Position numbers and translations under genes: made by a program
Assembly (NCBI GenBank): GCA_910587035.1
Contig: CAJUMQ010000009.1
Location: forward strand, 16,534 to 80,533
Direction of reading: 5' to 3'
DNA: 64,000 nt
Source: an uncultured Desulfovibrio sp.
GTDB taxonomy: Bacteria > Desulfobacterota > Desulfovibrionia > Desulfovibrionales > Desulfovibrionaceae
The notes under the pieces: model-generated
The model's input: the letters and a program-made list of their open reading frames with translations, nothing else
Told to the model about the DNA's origin: nothing
The model's database searches: none
Part shown: one piece after another, positions 8,438 through 18,484 of the stretch
How the letters are laid out: each line of letters opens with the position of its first letter
How positions within the stretch are numbered: the first letter of the stretch is position 1

Positions 8438-9417
8438 TTGACTGGTAGAAACATGCCGCAGAGACCCTTGGCAGCTTTGCAATGGCCATTGATAAATTGG
8501 GCCGCATCCAGCTCTTTTCGCCCCTGCTCCTTCAGTCTCCCAAGCTCATACCATTTATCGCCGCATGCAACCATAAGACTGCTTTTATGGCGATAGAGAC
8601 TGCCAGGTGGGAGGGCATCCAGCGCACCCACAACCCTTCCCGGCAGCAATGTCATAAAAATGGGCTCCTGGGCCCCATGCAGCAGCAGCTCTCCCCTGGC
8701 TCCCGGCCAGGGAGTGACGCCGCGGATATGGGCATCGACCATGGCCGCAGAGTTGGTCCAGTCAATTATACCGTCCGCTTTCTCCAGCTTGGGCGCATAG
8801 GTGGCCAGTGATTCATCCTGCTCAACAGGGTGGAGTTTTGCATGTTCAATTTCTTGCAGCGTGCGCAAAAGCAATGGCACGGCGGCATGGGCCAGAACCA
8901 TCTGCATCTCGCCGCTGGTGCGTTGCAGTATGGGAACCTTCTCTTCTGCATAAACTGGCCCGGCATCCAGTTTGGCGACAATCTTCATGATTGAAATGCC
9001 TGTGCACGCATCTTCCTGCCAGCCAGACATGACAGCCCTCTGAATGGGAGCAGCGCCACGCAGGGCAGGCAGCATAGAACCATGCACATTGACCGGCGCA
9101 AGTCTTGCTGTATCGAGAATATTCTGGGGAATTATGAGGCCATAGGCCGCAACAACAATAAAATCCGGTTTAATATCTTTAAAAATGCCAAGCTGCGTTT
9201 CACCACGCAGGCTGGCGGGCTGAAAAACGGGAAAATCATGCTGCAGGGCAAGCTTTTTTACAGGTTGAATTTCAATCGTCTGTTTCCGGCCGGATTTTTT
9301 GTCTGGCTGCGTGAATACGCCAGCAATTTTGTAATTCGACCTTTCAATGATTCCCTCCAGAATGATGGCGGCAAATTCCGGAGTGCCCATGAAAATCAAT
9401 TTTGCTGCTTCAGCCAT
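8434..9417 (-). CDS. fmt: Methionyl-tRNA formyltransferase
   Basis: Transfers a formyl group from 10-formyl-tetrahydrofolate to initiator Met-tRNA. The N-terminal hydrolase-fold motif IFMGTPEFAA, the loop YGLIIPQNILD and the catalytic NVHGSMLPALRGAAPIQRA are all visible, and the length (327) is normal. It overlaps def by 22 bases and DUF116 by 4, forming a def-fmt-DUF116 operon in which formylation and deformylation enzymes are co-transcribed. Confidence 0.97.
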   Translation of the reverse strand: MAEAAKLIFMGTPEFAAIILEGIIERSNYKIAGVFTQPDKKSGRKQTIEIQPVKKLALQHDFPVFQPASLRGETQLGIFKDIKPDFIVVAAYGLIIPQNILDTARLAPVNVHGSMLPALRGAAPIQRAVMSGWQEDACTGISIMKIVAKLDAGPVYAEEKVPILQRTSGEMQMVLAHAAVPLLLRTLQEIEHAKLHPVEQDESLATYAPKLEKADGIIDWTNSAAMVDAHIRGVTPWPGARGELLLHGAQEPIFMTLLPGRVVGALDALPPGSLYRHKSSLMVACGDKWYELGRLKEQGRKELDAAQFINGHCKAAKGLCGMFLPVK

Positions 9418-9908
9418 TTTTTGACCTTGCTATCATACAATGTGCGCCTAAGATGGCTCATCTTGTCGATGAAGAGCTTGCCGTCCAGGTGATCATTTTC
9501 ATGCTGGATGATAATGGCCGGAAAACCCTCCAAGATTTCCTCGCATGTATTTCCATTCACATCCAAATATTTAAGATTGACGCAACTGCTGCGCTGCACA
9601 TCGGCCCTGTAACCCATGGGCACGGAGAGGCAGCCCTCCTGCTCGCTCACGATGCTTGCGCCAGTGAGCTCGAGCTCCGGATTTATGACGATTTTTGGGC
9701 ATTGCTCATCTGTGCCGGAGCCAGGGTCCATAACCAGCATGCGCAGATTCTTGCCAATCTGCGGGGCCGCAAGGCCCACGCCTTTTGCAGCGTACATGGT
9801 TTCCAGCATATTGGCGGCAAGCTCCCGTATTTCATCATCCACCCTGTCCACAGGGACACTGATTTTACGCAAGACAGGATGGGGATAGGTAAAAATATCC
9901 AAAATCAT
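9396..9908 (-). CDS. def: Peptide deformylase
   Basis: Metalloenzyme removing the N-formyl group from nascent proteins. The three family motifs are in order: GVGLAAPQIG, EGCLSVP with the metal-ligand cysteine, and the QHENDHLDG metal-binding HExxH-type helix. The ATG at 9908 (MILDIFTYPHPVLR) is preferred over the upstream in-frame ATG at 9941 because it gives the usual N-terminus and has a GGGAAATG sequence before it. Length 170. Confidence 0.97.
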   Translation of the reverse strand: MILDIFTYPHPVLRKISVPVDRVDDEIRELAANMLETMYAAKGVGLAAPQIGKNLRMLVMDPGSGTDEQCPKIVINPELELTGASIVSEQEGCLSVPMGYRADVQRSSCVNLKYLDVNGNTCEEILEGFPAIIIQHENDHLDGKLFIDKMSHLRRTLYDSKVKKWLKQQN

Positions 9909-10030
9909 ATCATTTCCCGTGCCGGGCATGGCTTTGGCCATATTCTCCGACGCAAATTCCCGCTGGAAGCCAGAAGGACATATTCATTTGATATTGCAAC
10001 AGTTCAATTAAACAGTTCATATGCCATATT

Positions 10031-11872
10031 TTAACGATCGGCATCGCCGATCTGCTTTTTTTCTGTCTCGCGCAAGCGAAGCCCCAGCTCTCCAAGCTGT
10101 GTGGAATCAACAAGGCCTGGAGCATCTGTGAGCAGGCATACAGCTTTTTGCGTCTTTGGAAATGCTATCACATCCCTGATGCTTTGCGCGTTGGCAAGTA
10201 TCATCACGAGCCTGTCCAGTCCAAAGGCGATTCCGCCATGGGGAGGCGCGCCATGTTCCAAAGCTTTCAGTAAAAATCCGAACTGCGTTTCGGCCTGTTC
10301 CCGAGTGAAGCCCAGGGCCTCAAACATGTCATTCTGCATGGAGGCAGAATGAATGCGAATTGAGCCGCCACCCACCTCATTGCCATTGAGCACCATGTCA
10401 TAGGCGCGGGCTTTGACATTGGCGGGATCAGCAGCCATCTTTTGCAAATCGTTCCCGGCTGGCGATGTGAAGGGATGATGGCAGGCCACATAGCGCTTTT
10501 GCTCCTCGCTGTACTCAAAGAGCGGAAAATCCGTAACCCAGAGGAAATTATATGTATTTTCGGGAATGAGGCCATGTTCCCGGGCAAGCTGCACACGCAG
10601 ATTGCCAAGGGCGGTATTGACCACTGCCGGCTCGCCGGCCTGGAAAAAGACAATATCGCCAGTTTCGAGCTGCAGCTCTTTGGTTAGCCCCGCGCGCTCC
10701 TCGGCAGACAGAAATTTGGCAATGGGAGATTGCCATTCATCGGGTCTGATTTTTATCCAGGCCAGCCCGCGGGCGCCATAGATTTTGACGAATTCGGTAA
10801 GTTCGTCAATTTCCTTGCGTGTAAATTTTTCGCCACCTGGAAAGCGCAGGGCCTTCACCAGTTTGGACGAGCTGAAAAGCTTGAACTCGGAATTTTTAAC
10901 TATTGCGGTAACATCATGCAGTTCGAGGCCAAAACGGGTATCTGGCTTGTCCACGCCGTATTTGGCCATGGCCTCGGTCCATGTCATGCGGGGAAATGGC
11001 AATGCCAGGTCAATGCCCATGGCGTCATGAAATACCTGCCGCATCAGGCCCTCGGCAATTTTCATGACCCCATCTTCATCCACAAAGCTCATTTCCATGT
11101 CTATTTGTGTAAATTCGGGCTGCCTGTCCGCGCGCAGGTCCTCGTCCCGGAAACAGCGCACAATCTGAAAATAACGTTCTATGCCCCCAACCATCAATAA
11201 TTGCTTGAAGAGCTGCGGCGACTGGGGCAATGCATAAAACTGGCCGGGATTTAGGCGGCTGGGCACAAGAAAATCGCGCGCTCCCTCTGGCGTTGATTTT
11301 GTCAGAACCGGAGTTTCAACCTCAATGAAGCCATTGTCATCCAGATAGGAACGCACGGCTTTGATGACCTTGTGCCGCAAACGCAGCGACCGCTGCATGC
11401 GCGGGCGTCTTAGATCAAGAAAACGCCATGCCAGGCGGAGATTTTCCGCGGCATCACATCTATCCTCCACAGCAAAGGGAGGAGTTTTGGATGTGTTTAG
11501 CAGTTTCCAGTCGCTGACCACAACCTCAACTTCACCGGTTGCCATGTCTGGATTGACCATGCCCTCAGGCCTTGGGCGCACCTTGCCCTTTATGGCAAGC
11601 ACATACTCGCTGCGGAGAATGTGCGCCTTTTCATGGGCAAGCGGGGCGGCTTCCGGGCTGAAAACAACCTGGGTCAAGCCGTCCTTGTCTCGCAAATCGA
11701 CAAAAATCAGGCCGCCATGATCCCTTCTGTACTGCACCCAGCCCATGAGGCAGACTTCGCGGCCATTATCACCAATGCCGAGCTCACCGCAGCCATGTGT
11801 GCGCGTCCAGCCTTCCAGATCGGATATGAACTGCTGATGCTCTTTTTGTATATCCTGATTTTGCTCATTCAT
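10031..11872 (-). CDS. aspS: Aspartyl-tRNA synthetase
   Basis: Class II synthetase of the bacterial type, 613 residues, including the GAD insertion domain. An N-terminal OB fold (MGWVQYRRDHGGLIFVDLRD) binds the anticodon; motif 2 is FRDEDLRADRQPEFTQID and motif 3 is HGGIAFGLDRLVMIL. It is separated from hisS by 57 bases and from def by 122 bases, in a run of translation genes. Whether it also charges Asn-tRNA cannot be decided from sequence alone here. Confidence 0.97.
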   Translation of the reverse strand: MNEQNQDIQKEHQQFISDLEGWTRTHGCGELGIGDNGREVCLMGWVQYRRDHGGLIFVDLRDKDGLTQVVFSPEAAPLAHEKAHILRSEYVLAIKGKVRPRPEGMVNPDMATGEVEVVVSDWKLLNTSKTPPFAVEDRCDAAENLRLAWRFLDLRRPRMQRSLRLRHKVIKAVRSYLDDNGFIEVETPVLTKSTPEGARDFLVPSRLNPGQFYALPQSPQLFKQLLMVGGIERYFQIVRCFRDEDLRADRQPEFTQIDMEMSFVDEDGVMKIAEGLMRQVFHDAMGIDLALPFPRMTWTEAMAKYGVDKPDTRFGLELHDVTAIVKNSEFKLFSSSKLVKALRFPGGEKFTRKEIDELTEFVKIYGARGLAWIKIRPDEWQSPIAKFLSAEERAGLTKELQLETGDIVFFQAGEPAVVNTALGNLRVQLAREHGLIPENTYNFLWVTDFPLFEYSEEQKRYVACHHPFTSPAGNDLQKMAADPANVKARAYDMVLNGNEVGGGSIRIHSASMQNDMFEALGFTREQAETQFGFLLKALEHGAPPHGGIAFGLDRLVMILANAQSIRDVIAFPKTQKAVCLLTDAPGLVDSTQLGELGLRLRETEKKQIGDADR

Positions 11873-11929
11873 TTTTATGCCGCCCTTGTTTGTTGGCCGA
11901 TTGCAGGTATTGAAGCCGGTACCAGAATC

Positions 11930-13201
11930 TTATGCTTTTTCTGGCATATTCAGGGCTTTTGCAAGCCCTGCGCACAAATCATCCTGGCTCAGGCCTGTTT
12001 GCCGGCCTGTTTCCATATCCTTTAGGGTTATGCTGTTGCTGGCGGCTTCGTCCGGTCCCAAAATGAGGCATATCCTTGCGCCGGAATGGGAAACCCTGCG
12101 CATAAGCCCCTTAAAACCGCCATCCTCATAATTCATTTCGCCAAAAAAGCCAGCTTTGCGCAGGGTTTGCGCCAGTTCGAATGCTCTTGGCCTTTGCTCT
12201 GCCTGAATACTGAGCATATAAAAATCAAGTGGCCTGTTTTCCGGTTCGGGCATGAGCAGGGCCAGCCTTTCCATGCCGCAGGCAAAGCCCACACCCGGCA
12301 CATCCGCCCCTCCAAGCTGGGCAATAAGACCGTCATAACGGCCACCTCCGGCGACAGCCGTCTGGGCGCCTATCTCATTGCTGACAACCTCAAAAGTGGT
12401 GCGGCAATAATAGTCAAGACCGCGCACAAGATTGTGATCCACCTCAAAATCAACATTTCGGGAACTCAGCAGCTCTGTCACAACATCAAAATGCTGCCTG
12501 CATTCCTCGCAGTTATGATCGAGAAGTCTGGGAGCGGCAGCTGCGAGCTCGCGGCAATGCGGCTGTTTGCAGTCCAGTACCCGGAGGGGGTTGGAATCCA
12601 TGCGCCTGCGGCAGTCATCGCAAAATGCCTCCCCAGCCTGTGAATGTAAATATTCACCCAGAAGCCGCATATATGCCGGACGGCATTTTTTACAGCCAAG
12701 GGAATTAATTTTCAGCTTTAGCGAGCGAATATCGATAGCCTCTAGAAAATTGAGAAGCATGCAGATGAGCTCGGCATCGGCATAGGGGCTCTGGCTGCCA
12801 AGGCATTCACAATTAATCTGGTGAAACTGCCGCATCCGTCCCTTCTGAGGCCTTTCATAACGAAACATTGGCCCTATGGTAAACAGACGCGCAACCGGAT
12901 TGTTGCGATCGAGACTCTCCTCAAGAAAAGCGCGCATCACTCCGGCAGTGGCCTCGGGCCTCAGGGTGATGGATCTGCCCTTGCGATCGGGAAAGGTGAA
13001 CATCTCCTTTTGCACCACATCGGTCTCTGTGCCAATGGAGCGCAAAAAAAGGCCTGTCTGCTCAAGAACAGGCGTTCTTAATTCATTGAAACCATATTTG
13101 GCGAATGTATTTCTGGCGCAGCTTTCCATTATGTTAAATCGCGCCACATCCTGGCCATAAATATCCGCAAAACCCTTTACCCTTTTAAAAATGCCGCTCA
13201 T
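11930..13201 (-). CDS. hisS: Histidyl-tRNA synthetase
   Basis: Class II synthetase, 423 residues. Motif 2 (LRPEATAGVMRAF), the VRGLDYYCRTTFEV histidine-binding signature and motif 3 (GVGFACGMERLALL) are present, followed by the anticodon-binding domain. A four-cysteine cluster in the insertion (CKKCRPAY ... CDDCRRR, then CEECRQHF) suggests a zinc-binding knuckle. A GGAAG ribosome binding site precedes the ATG. It is co-oriented with aspS, an arrangement common in bacteria. Confidence 0.97.
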   Translation of the reverse strand: MSGIFKRVKGFADIYGQDVARFNIMESCARNTFAKYGFNELRTPVLEQTGLFLRSIGTETDVVQKEMFTFPDRKGRSITLRPEATAGVMRAFLEESLDRNNPVARLFTIGPMFRYERPQKGRMRQFHQINCECLGSQSPYADAELICMLLNFLEAIDIRSLKLKINSLGCKKCRPAYMRLLGEYLHSQAGEAFCDDCRRRMDSNPLRVLDCKQPHCRELAAAAPRLLDHNCEECRQHFDVVTELLSSRNVDFEVDHNLVRGLDYYCRTTFEVVSNEIGAQTAVAGGGRYDGLIAQLGGADVPGVGFACGMERLALLMPEPENRPLDFYMLSIQAEQRPRAFELAQTLRKAGFFGEMNYEDGGFKGLMRRVSHSGARICLILGPDEAASNSITLKDMETGRQTGLSQDDLCAGLAKALNMPEKA

Positions 13202-13241
13202 CTTCCAAATTCCTTAGCAAATATGCGCCTTTTACAACTCA

Positions 13242-14645
13242 TTATTTTGTGGCGCTGCCACAGGCTTCAAGGGCTTCCTTGCGACAGCTCTCGCATGGCA
13301 CACAATAATCCCCATTAAAGCAGGCCAGACAATAGCTGTCCGAATGCATGACAGAACGCAGCAAGCCATCGATGCTCAAATAGTGGAGGGAATCCACATC
13401 GAGCTTTTTCATTATTTCATCCATTTCGCACTGGGCGGCTATGAGTTCGCCTCTTCTGGGAAAATCCACACCATAATGACAGGGAAAACGCACCGGCGGA
13501 CTGGAGATGCGTATGTGCACCTCTTTTGCACCAAGCTCACGCAGTTTTTTGACACGGGTCATCATTGTGGTGCCGCGCACAATGGAATCATCCACAATAC
13601 ATATGCGTTTGCCGTCAATCATTGCCCGAACTGGATTGATTTTAACGCGGACGCCGAAATTGCGCATGGTCTGGGTAGGCTGGATGAATGTCCTGCCCAC
13701 ATAATGATTGCGTATCATGGCATGTTCGTATGGCAATTCCGCGCATTGGGCAAAACCAACAGCCGGATACACGCCGGAATCAGGAAAAGGCATGATAAAA
13801 TCCACATCCGGAGTAGATTCATAGGCCAGCTGCCAGCCCATCTGTTTACGGCATACATAAACCTGTTCATTGAAGACATAGGAATCCGGCCGGGCGAAAT
13901 AGACCAGCTCAAAGATACATTGGCGGGGCTTTTTGGGAAATTCTCCAGAAAGCCGCAAACTGTGCTCCCCGCTTGCATCAACAACAAAGAGCTCGCCAGG
14001 TTCTATGCTCCGCTCATATTCCGCTTCCAGCAGATCAAAGGCGCAAGTCTCGGAAGCAATGACAGGGCTGTTGCCCAGCCTACCCAGAGCCAGCGGGTGA
14101 AAGCCGTAGGGATCGCGGACTGCCAGGAGCGTGTTGCCAGAAATGATCACAAAACAGTATGCGCCTTTCAGGCGGCTACAGGCTGTGCGCACAGCATCGA
14201 TGGGACTCTCGTCGCGCATGGCCCGCACAAGCAGATGCAAAAAAACCTCGCTGTCATTGCCGGTGGAAAATATGGCACCCTCATTTTCCAGCTCTTCCCG
14301 CAATTCAGCAGCATTGACCAGATTGCCATTATGCGCGAGGCAAATGTCGCACCCTTTAAAATGTGCCAGCAATGGCTGCGCATTGCGGGGCGAACTTTTG
14401 CCCGTGGTTGAGTATCGCACATGGCCGATGGCAGTTTTTCCTGGCAGGGCGGCAAGGGAACTTTCCGAAAAAACATCGGGAACGAGGCCCATGCCCTTGT
14501 GCATGTGCATTATGCCATTATCCAGCGTGACAATCCCGGCGCTTTCCTGGCCGCGATGCTGCTGGGCATAGAGCCCAAAATAAGCAAGTCTGGCGGCATC
14601 ATCATGATCATAAATTCCAAAAAGGCCACATTCGTGAGCTATCAT
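13242..14645 (-). CDS. purF: Amidophosphoribosyltransferase PurF
   Basis: First committed step of purine synthesis, making phosphoribosylamine from PRPP and glutamine. The class II glutaminase nucleophile is Cys6 after a short MIAHE propeptide; YAQQHRGQESAGI and HVRYSTTGKSSPRNAQP follow. The PRPP-binding loop is RICIVDDSIVRGTT, and C-terminal cysteines (CLACFNGDYCVPCESC) suggest the oxygen-sensitive [4Fe-4S] subtype of Bacillus and anaerobes. Length 467. It lies 1 base downstream of the lipoprotein gene. Confidence 0.96.
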   Translation of the reverse strand: MIAHECGLFGIYDHDDAARLAYFGLYAQQHRGQESAGIVTLDNGIMHMHKGMGLVPDVFSESSLAALPGKTAIGHVRYSTTGKSSPRNAQPLLAHFKGCDICLAHNGNLVNAAELREELENEGAIFSTGNDSEVFLHLLVRAMRDESPIDAVRTACSRLKGAYCFVIISGNTLLAVRDPYGFHPLALGRLGNSPVIASETCAFDLLEAEYERSIEPGELFVVDASGEHSLRLSGEFPKKPRQCIFELVYFARPDSYVFNEQVYVCRKQMGWQLAYESTPDVDFIMPFPDSGVYPAVGFAQCAELPYEHAMIRNHYVGRTFIQPTQTMRNFGVRVKINPVRAMIDGKRICIVDDSIVRGTTMMTRVKKLRELGAKEVHIRISSPPVRFPCHYGVDFPRRGELIAAQCEMDEIMKKLDVDSLHYLSIDGLLRSVMHSDSYCLACFNGDYCVPCESCRKEALEACGSATK

Positions 14646-14646
14646 C

Positions 14647-15462
14647 TTAGTTATTCTTTTTATCCTGAACTGATTTTTTCAGGTGTTGAATTCTGTTGTC
14701 CATCACCGCGGGATTGGGATAGCTGTCCCTGGCTTGCTCGAACTGGCCAAGAGCTTCGACAAACTGCCCCATCTGCTCAAGCGCATCCGCGCGCATGTAT
14801 CCGGCAATGCCAGAAACCTCACGATCCGGGGCCGAATCAAGTATCTGCTGGCAAAGATCGGCCACTTCCTCCCAGCGTTCTCTTGCCATGTTGGCATCAG
14901 CCAAATCCAGCATGCAATAAATTTTGTCATGATCCGGCACAGGCAGGGCAAGACATTGCTGCAATGTCTCCTCCCCAGCCTCAAAATGCCTCTGTACAAA
15001 TTGCATGGCAGCAAGATTGCGCAAGCCATTTATCCGATCATTATCTCCGATATCCGCAAGATCAATATATGCCGTCCAGGCCTCCGCGGCATTGCTGTAA
15101 TGGCGCAGCAGAGTGTTATACCTTGCCATCTGGGTAAGAATGTCGGCCAGTCTGGGCTCATCGTTCTCATATTCAACTCGCATGGCCTCCAGACATTCCA
15201 GACTAGCCCTCGGTTCCTGGCTATTGGCGTTTATGGACTTTAAAAGCAGTTCCCAAGCTGCCCAGCGCCTGTCAGGATTTTGCTCATCCTGGAGGTATCT
15301 TTCAAGCAGCCTCTCGGCAAGTGGCATGTTGCGGGCGCCATAGGCCTCCCTCGCCATGCTCAGATCATCGGCAATTATGTCATCGGTCCGGCAGGCGCCA
15401 AGCATGGTGGCTGCAACAAGTATGGCGGCTGCCAATATGCGCGTCATTTTGCTAGTCTTCAT
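14647..15462 (-). CDS. TPR-containing lipoprotein
   Basis: Unrecognised at gene level. The N-terminus is a lipoprotein signal peptide ending in the lipobox MLGAC, so the mature protein starts at Cys24 and is membrane-anchored in the periplasm. The rest is helical with degenerate tetratricopeptide repeats, clearest in the final third (YMRADALEQMGQFVEALGQFEQARDSYP), as in proteins that scaffold envelope complexes. It overlaps the gyrA stop by 11 bases and is followed directly by purF. Confidence 0.7.
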   Translation of the reverse strand: MKTSKMTRILAAAILVAATMLGACRTDDIIADDLSMAREAYGARNMPLAERLLERYLQDEQNPDRRWAAWELLLKSINANSQEPRASLECLEAMRVEYENDEPRLADILTQMARYNTLLRHYSNAAEAWTAYIDLADIGDNDRINGLRNLAAMQFVQRHFEAGEETLQQCLALPVPDHDKIYCMLDLADANMARERWEEVADLCQQILDSAPDREVSGIAGYMRADALEQMGQFVEALGQFEQARDSYPNPAVMDNRIQHLKKSVQDKKNN

Positions 15463-17995
15463 TGTCCGGGTCGCTGGCCGAGCCTGCAGCCAGATTATCG
15501 TCCTCGGCCCTTACGGCTTCCACCACCTCTGTCTCCTGCTCCCGGCTGAGATGCTGATCCATATCCTCAACCCTGTCAAAGCCGATTACCCGGGCACCTT
15601 CATCCATGCGCACCACAATGACACCGGATGTGGCCCGGCCCTTGCTGCCTATTTCATTGGCGCCAACTCTCACAACCTTGTTTGCAGATGTCAAAAGCAC
15701 CAGGCTGTCACCATCGCGCACCGGCATGGCGCCCACTACTGGGCCAGTTTTACCTGTAACCTTGAAGTTGATTATGCCCTTGCCGCCCCTGGTCTGAAGC
15801 CGGTACAAATCCACCCTCGTGCGCTTGCCATAGCCGTTGGCGGAGACAGACATGATTTTGGTTGTCTGGTCATCCGGTCTGAGTACAACTGCGGCCACAA
15901 CCATGTCCTGCCTGCGCAGGGCGATACCTTTCACGCCACTGGCAATCCTGCCCATGGCTCTTATGTCGTCGCAGGAAAAACGAATGGCAAAACCATCGGC
16001 TGTGGCCAGCACAATGTGGCTGTCCGCGGCTATGGACCGCACCACCACAAGCTCGTCATCATCCCTGAGGCCCACCGCCATGATGCCAGTTTTGCGGCTT
16101 CTGGCATACAGGGAGGCGGAACTTCTTTTGACCATGCCCTTTCTGGTGACAAAGAGGAAAAAATTGTCTTCCGAGAATTCGCGCAGGGCAAGCACTGTTG
16201 TAACCCATTCGCCGCTCTCAAGCGGCAAAAGATTGTTGATGTGCGCTCCTTTTGCCGTGCGGCTGCCTTCCGGAACCTGATGGACCCGCATCTGATGCAT
16301 GCGGCCCTTGTTTGTGAAAAGGCAAAGATACTGGTGGTTGCTTGTTGTCAGAAATTCCTGCACATAATCATCTTCAGCGGTCTGAAGCGCGGCGACTCCT
16401 TTGCCCCCGCGTTTCTGCTGCTGGTAATTTTCGAGATTGGTGCGCTTCATATAGCCGCGCCGGGAAAGGGTAATCACCACGTCATCATCTGGAATCAAGT
16501 CCTCGATATCTATGCCCACAGGGCTTTCGCAGATAATTTCGGTTTTTCTCGGAGTGGCGAAAGTATCCTTGATTTCCCTTATTTCCCGCTCAATTTCATT
16601 TCTCAAAATGCTGGCATCTTCCAGAATTGAGGTGAGGAAACTGATTTTATTCAAGAGCTCCTCATATTCCGCCTGCAGTTCCTCCCTCTGCAAGCCTGTA
16701 AGCCTTTGCAGGCGCATGTCAAGAATGGCCTTGGCCTGCACCTCCGTGAAGGAAAAGGCATCGATCAGTTTTACACGCGCCTCATCGGGATTGGCCGAGG
16801 AGCGGATGAGAGCTATGACCTCATCTATGTGATCAATGGCTACCCGCAGACCCTCAAGTATATGCGCCCTTGCCCTGGCTTTTTCCAGATCATAGCGGGT
16901 GCGTCGTATCACCACCTCCCTTCTGTGATCCACAAAGCAGCCAAGGGCTGTTTTAAGATTTAGCAGAACCGGCCGGTTATCGGCAACAGCCAGCATGTTT
17001 ATGCCAAAACTTGTCTCAAGGGGGGTGAACTTGTAAAGGGAGTTTATTACAATATCCGGAATAACACCGCGCTTGAGATCCGCAACTATTCTTATGCCCT
17101 TGCGATCGGATTCATCACGAAGGTCAACTATGCCATCAATCTTGCGATCATTTACCAATGCCGCGATCTTTTCCACAAGGGATGACTTGTTCAAGCCATA
17201 GGGAATTTCAGAAATGACAATGGACTGCAGGCCTTTTTTGCGTTCCTCCAAAAAAATGCGGCCGCGCACTTTCACTGTGCCCCTGCCAGTGTGGTAGGCA
17301 TCCGAAAGGCCCTTGCCGGCATAGATGGAACCAGCAGTGGGAAAATCTGGACCTTTAACATATTTCATCAGCTCGCCTATGCTGATTTCCGGATTTTCCA
17401 GAAGAGCCAGGAGCGCGTCACACAATTCGCCAAGATTGTGGGGTGGAATATTGGTGGCCATGCCCACAGCTATGCCGGATGAGCCATTGAGCAGCAGATT
17501 TGGCACCCTGGTGGGCATCACCTCGGGCTCGGCCAGGGTATTGTCATAATTGGGCCGAAAATCCACAGTCTCCTTGTCAAGATCGGCCAGAAACTCCTGG
17601 GCCAGCCTGGACATGCGGACTTCAGTATATCGCATGGCTGCGGGAGAATCGCCATCAATTGAGCCAAAATTGCCCTGTCCATCCACCAGCGGATCGCGCA
17701 TGGAAAAGTCCTGGGCCATGCGTACCAGGGCATCATAAACAGCCGCATCGCCATGGGGATGATATTTGCCTATGACATCGCCAACAATGCGGGCTGATTT
17801 TTTATGGGGGCGGTTGTAATTGTTGGCAAGCTCATACTGCGCGAACATGATGCGGCGATGAACCGGCTTCAGACCGTCCCTGGCATCAGGTATGGCGCGG
17901 CCAATGATGACCGAAAGTGAATACTCCAGATAGGACTGGCGCAGCTCTTTTTCTATATTTATTTGTGGATGGGCACCCATGCTTGACTGCGACAC
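15452..17995 (-). CDS. gyrA: DNA gyrase subunit A
   Basis: Breakage-reunion subunit of gyrase. The catalytic tyrosine lies in AAMRYTEVRM, and the C-terminal six-bladed pinwheel domain shows the GyrA-box-like RGGKGVAALQTA. The quinolone-resistance region reads HPHGDAAVYD, with alanine at the place of Escherichia coli Ser83. A GTG start at 17995 is chosen because GAGG lies 6 bases upstream; a TTG (17998) and an ATG (17980) are also in frame. Length 847. It is 76 bases downstream of a small membrane protein gene and about 500 bases from gyrB. Confidence 0.97.
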   Translation of the reverse strand: MSQSSMGAHPQINIEKELRQSYLEYSLSVIIGRAIPDARDGLKPVHRRIMFAQYELANNYNRPHKKSARIVGDVIGKYHPHGDAAVYDALVRMAQDFSMRDPLVDGQGNFGSIDGDSPAAMRYTEVRMSRLAQEFLADLDKETVDFRPNYDNTLAEPEVMPTRVPNLLLNGSSGIAVGMATNIPPHNLGELCDALLALLENPEISIGELMKYVKGPDFPTAGSIYAGKGLSDAYHTGRGTVKVRGRIFLEERKKGLQSIVISEIPYGLNKSSLVEKIAALVNDRKIDGIVDLRDESDRKGIRIVADLKRGVIPDIVINSLYKFTPLETSFGINMLAVADNRPVLLNLKTALGCFVDHRREVVIRRTRYDLEKARARAHILEGLRVAIDHIDEVIALIRSSANPDEARVKLIDAFSFTEVQAKAILDMRLQRLTGLQREELQAEYEELLNKISFLTSILEDASILRNEIEREIREIKDTFATPRKTEIICESPVGIDIEDLIPDDDVVITLSRRGYMKRTNLENYQQQKRGGKGVAALQTAEDDYVQEFLTTSNHQYLCLFTNKGRMHQMRVHQVPEGSRTAKGAHINNLLPLESGEWVTTVLALREFSEDNFFLFVTRKGMVKRSSASLYARSRKTGIMAVGLRDDDELVVVRSIAADSHIVLATADGFAIRFSCDDIRAMGRIASGVKGIALRRQDMVVAAVVLRPDDQTTKIMSVSANGYGKRTRVDLYRLQTRGGKGIINFKVTGKTGPVVGAMPVRDGDSLVLLTSANKVVRVGANEIGSKGRATSGVIVVRMDEGARVIGFDRVEDMDQHLSREQETEVVEAVRAEDDNLAAGSASDPDNED

Positions 17996-18071
17996 CAAAA
18001 CCTCGCTAATTTCTAAAAATTTAATCTTTCATCTTGTTCTGGCAATAGCCATTAAGTAAATCAGCTGCGCC

Positions 18072-18392
18072 TCAGGCTCCAATGGCGTAGCGGCCCAGCA
18101 CATAGAGTCCGGCAAGAAGGAGTCCTTCCCCCAGGCATACCCTGAGCACCGATGATGCCAGTTTGCCAGTCTGCGTGGCCCAGCGGGTTGAGATAAACAG
18201 AAAGACCAGAATATTGCAAAAAAGAATCAGCAACACGGCTGGAAAAATCATGTCATAGGCATAGGGATATGCTTCCAGCTCAATGGTCAGCAGCAGACAA
18301 AACATGGCGCAGACAAGCCAGCCGCATACAGCGGCGAGCCAGCCAAGCCAGCCCCTGCCTTTTTCTTTTCCGGATATTGTTTCAGATGGCAT
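18072..18392 (-). CDS. Small three-helix membrane protein between gyrB and gyrA
   Basis: Unrecognised protein of 106 residues. After a charged N-terminus (MPSETISGKEKGRGW) come three hydrophobic segments, about residues 18-38, 47-65 and 84-104, separated by short loops. A strong GGGAGG ribosome binding site precedes the ATG at 18392; the frame is open further upstream to 18428 but without such a site. Its position inside the gyrase operon implies co-transcription but says nothing definite about its role. Confidence 0.6.
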   Translation of the reverse strand: MPSETISGKEKGRGWLGWLAAVCGWLVCAMFCLLLTIELEAYPYAYDMIFPAVLLILFCNILVFLFISTRWATQTGKLASSVLRVCLGEGLLLAGLYVLGRYAIGA

Positions 18393-18484
18393 CCCGCGCC
18401 TCCCGTGACGCTGCCGTTGAACTATCAATTACACTACATCAGCCAGCCGAAGATCCGGGCCGGCGTGCTTTTCAAATTATTCCA

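Noticed and set aside
15356..16630. 424-codon plus-strand frame opposite gyrA
   Set aside because: gyrA on the other strand is certain; the frame has no ribosome binding site or recognisable domain.
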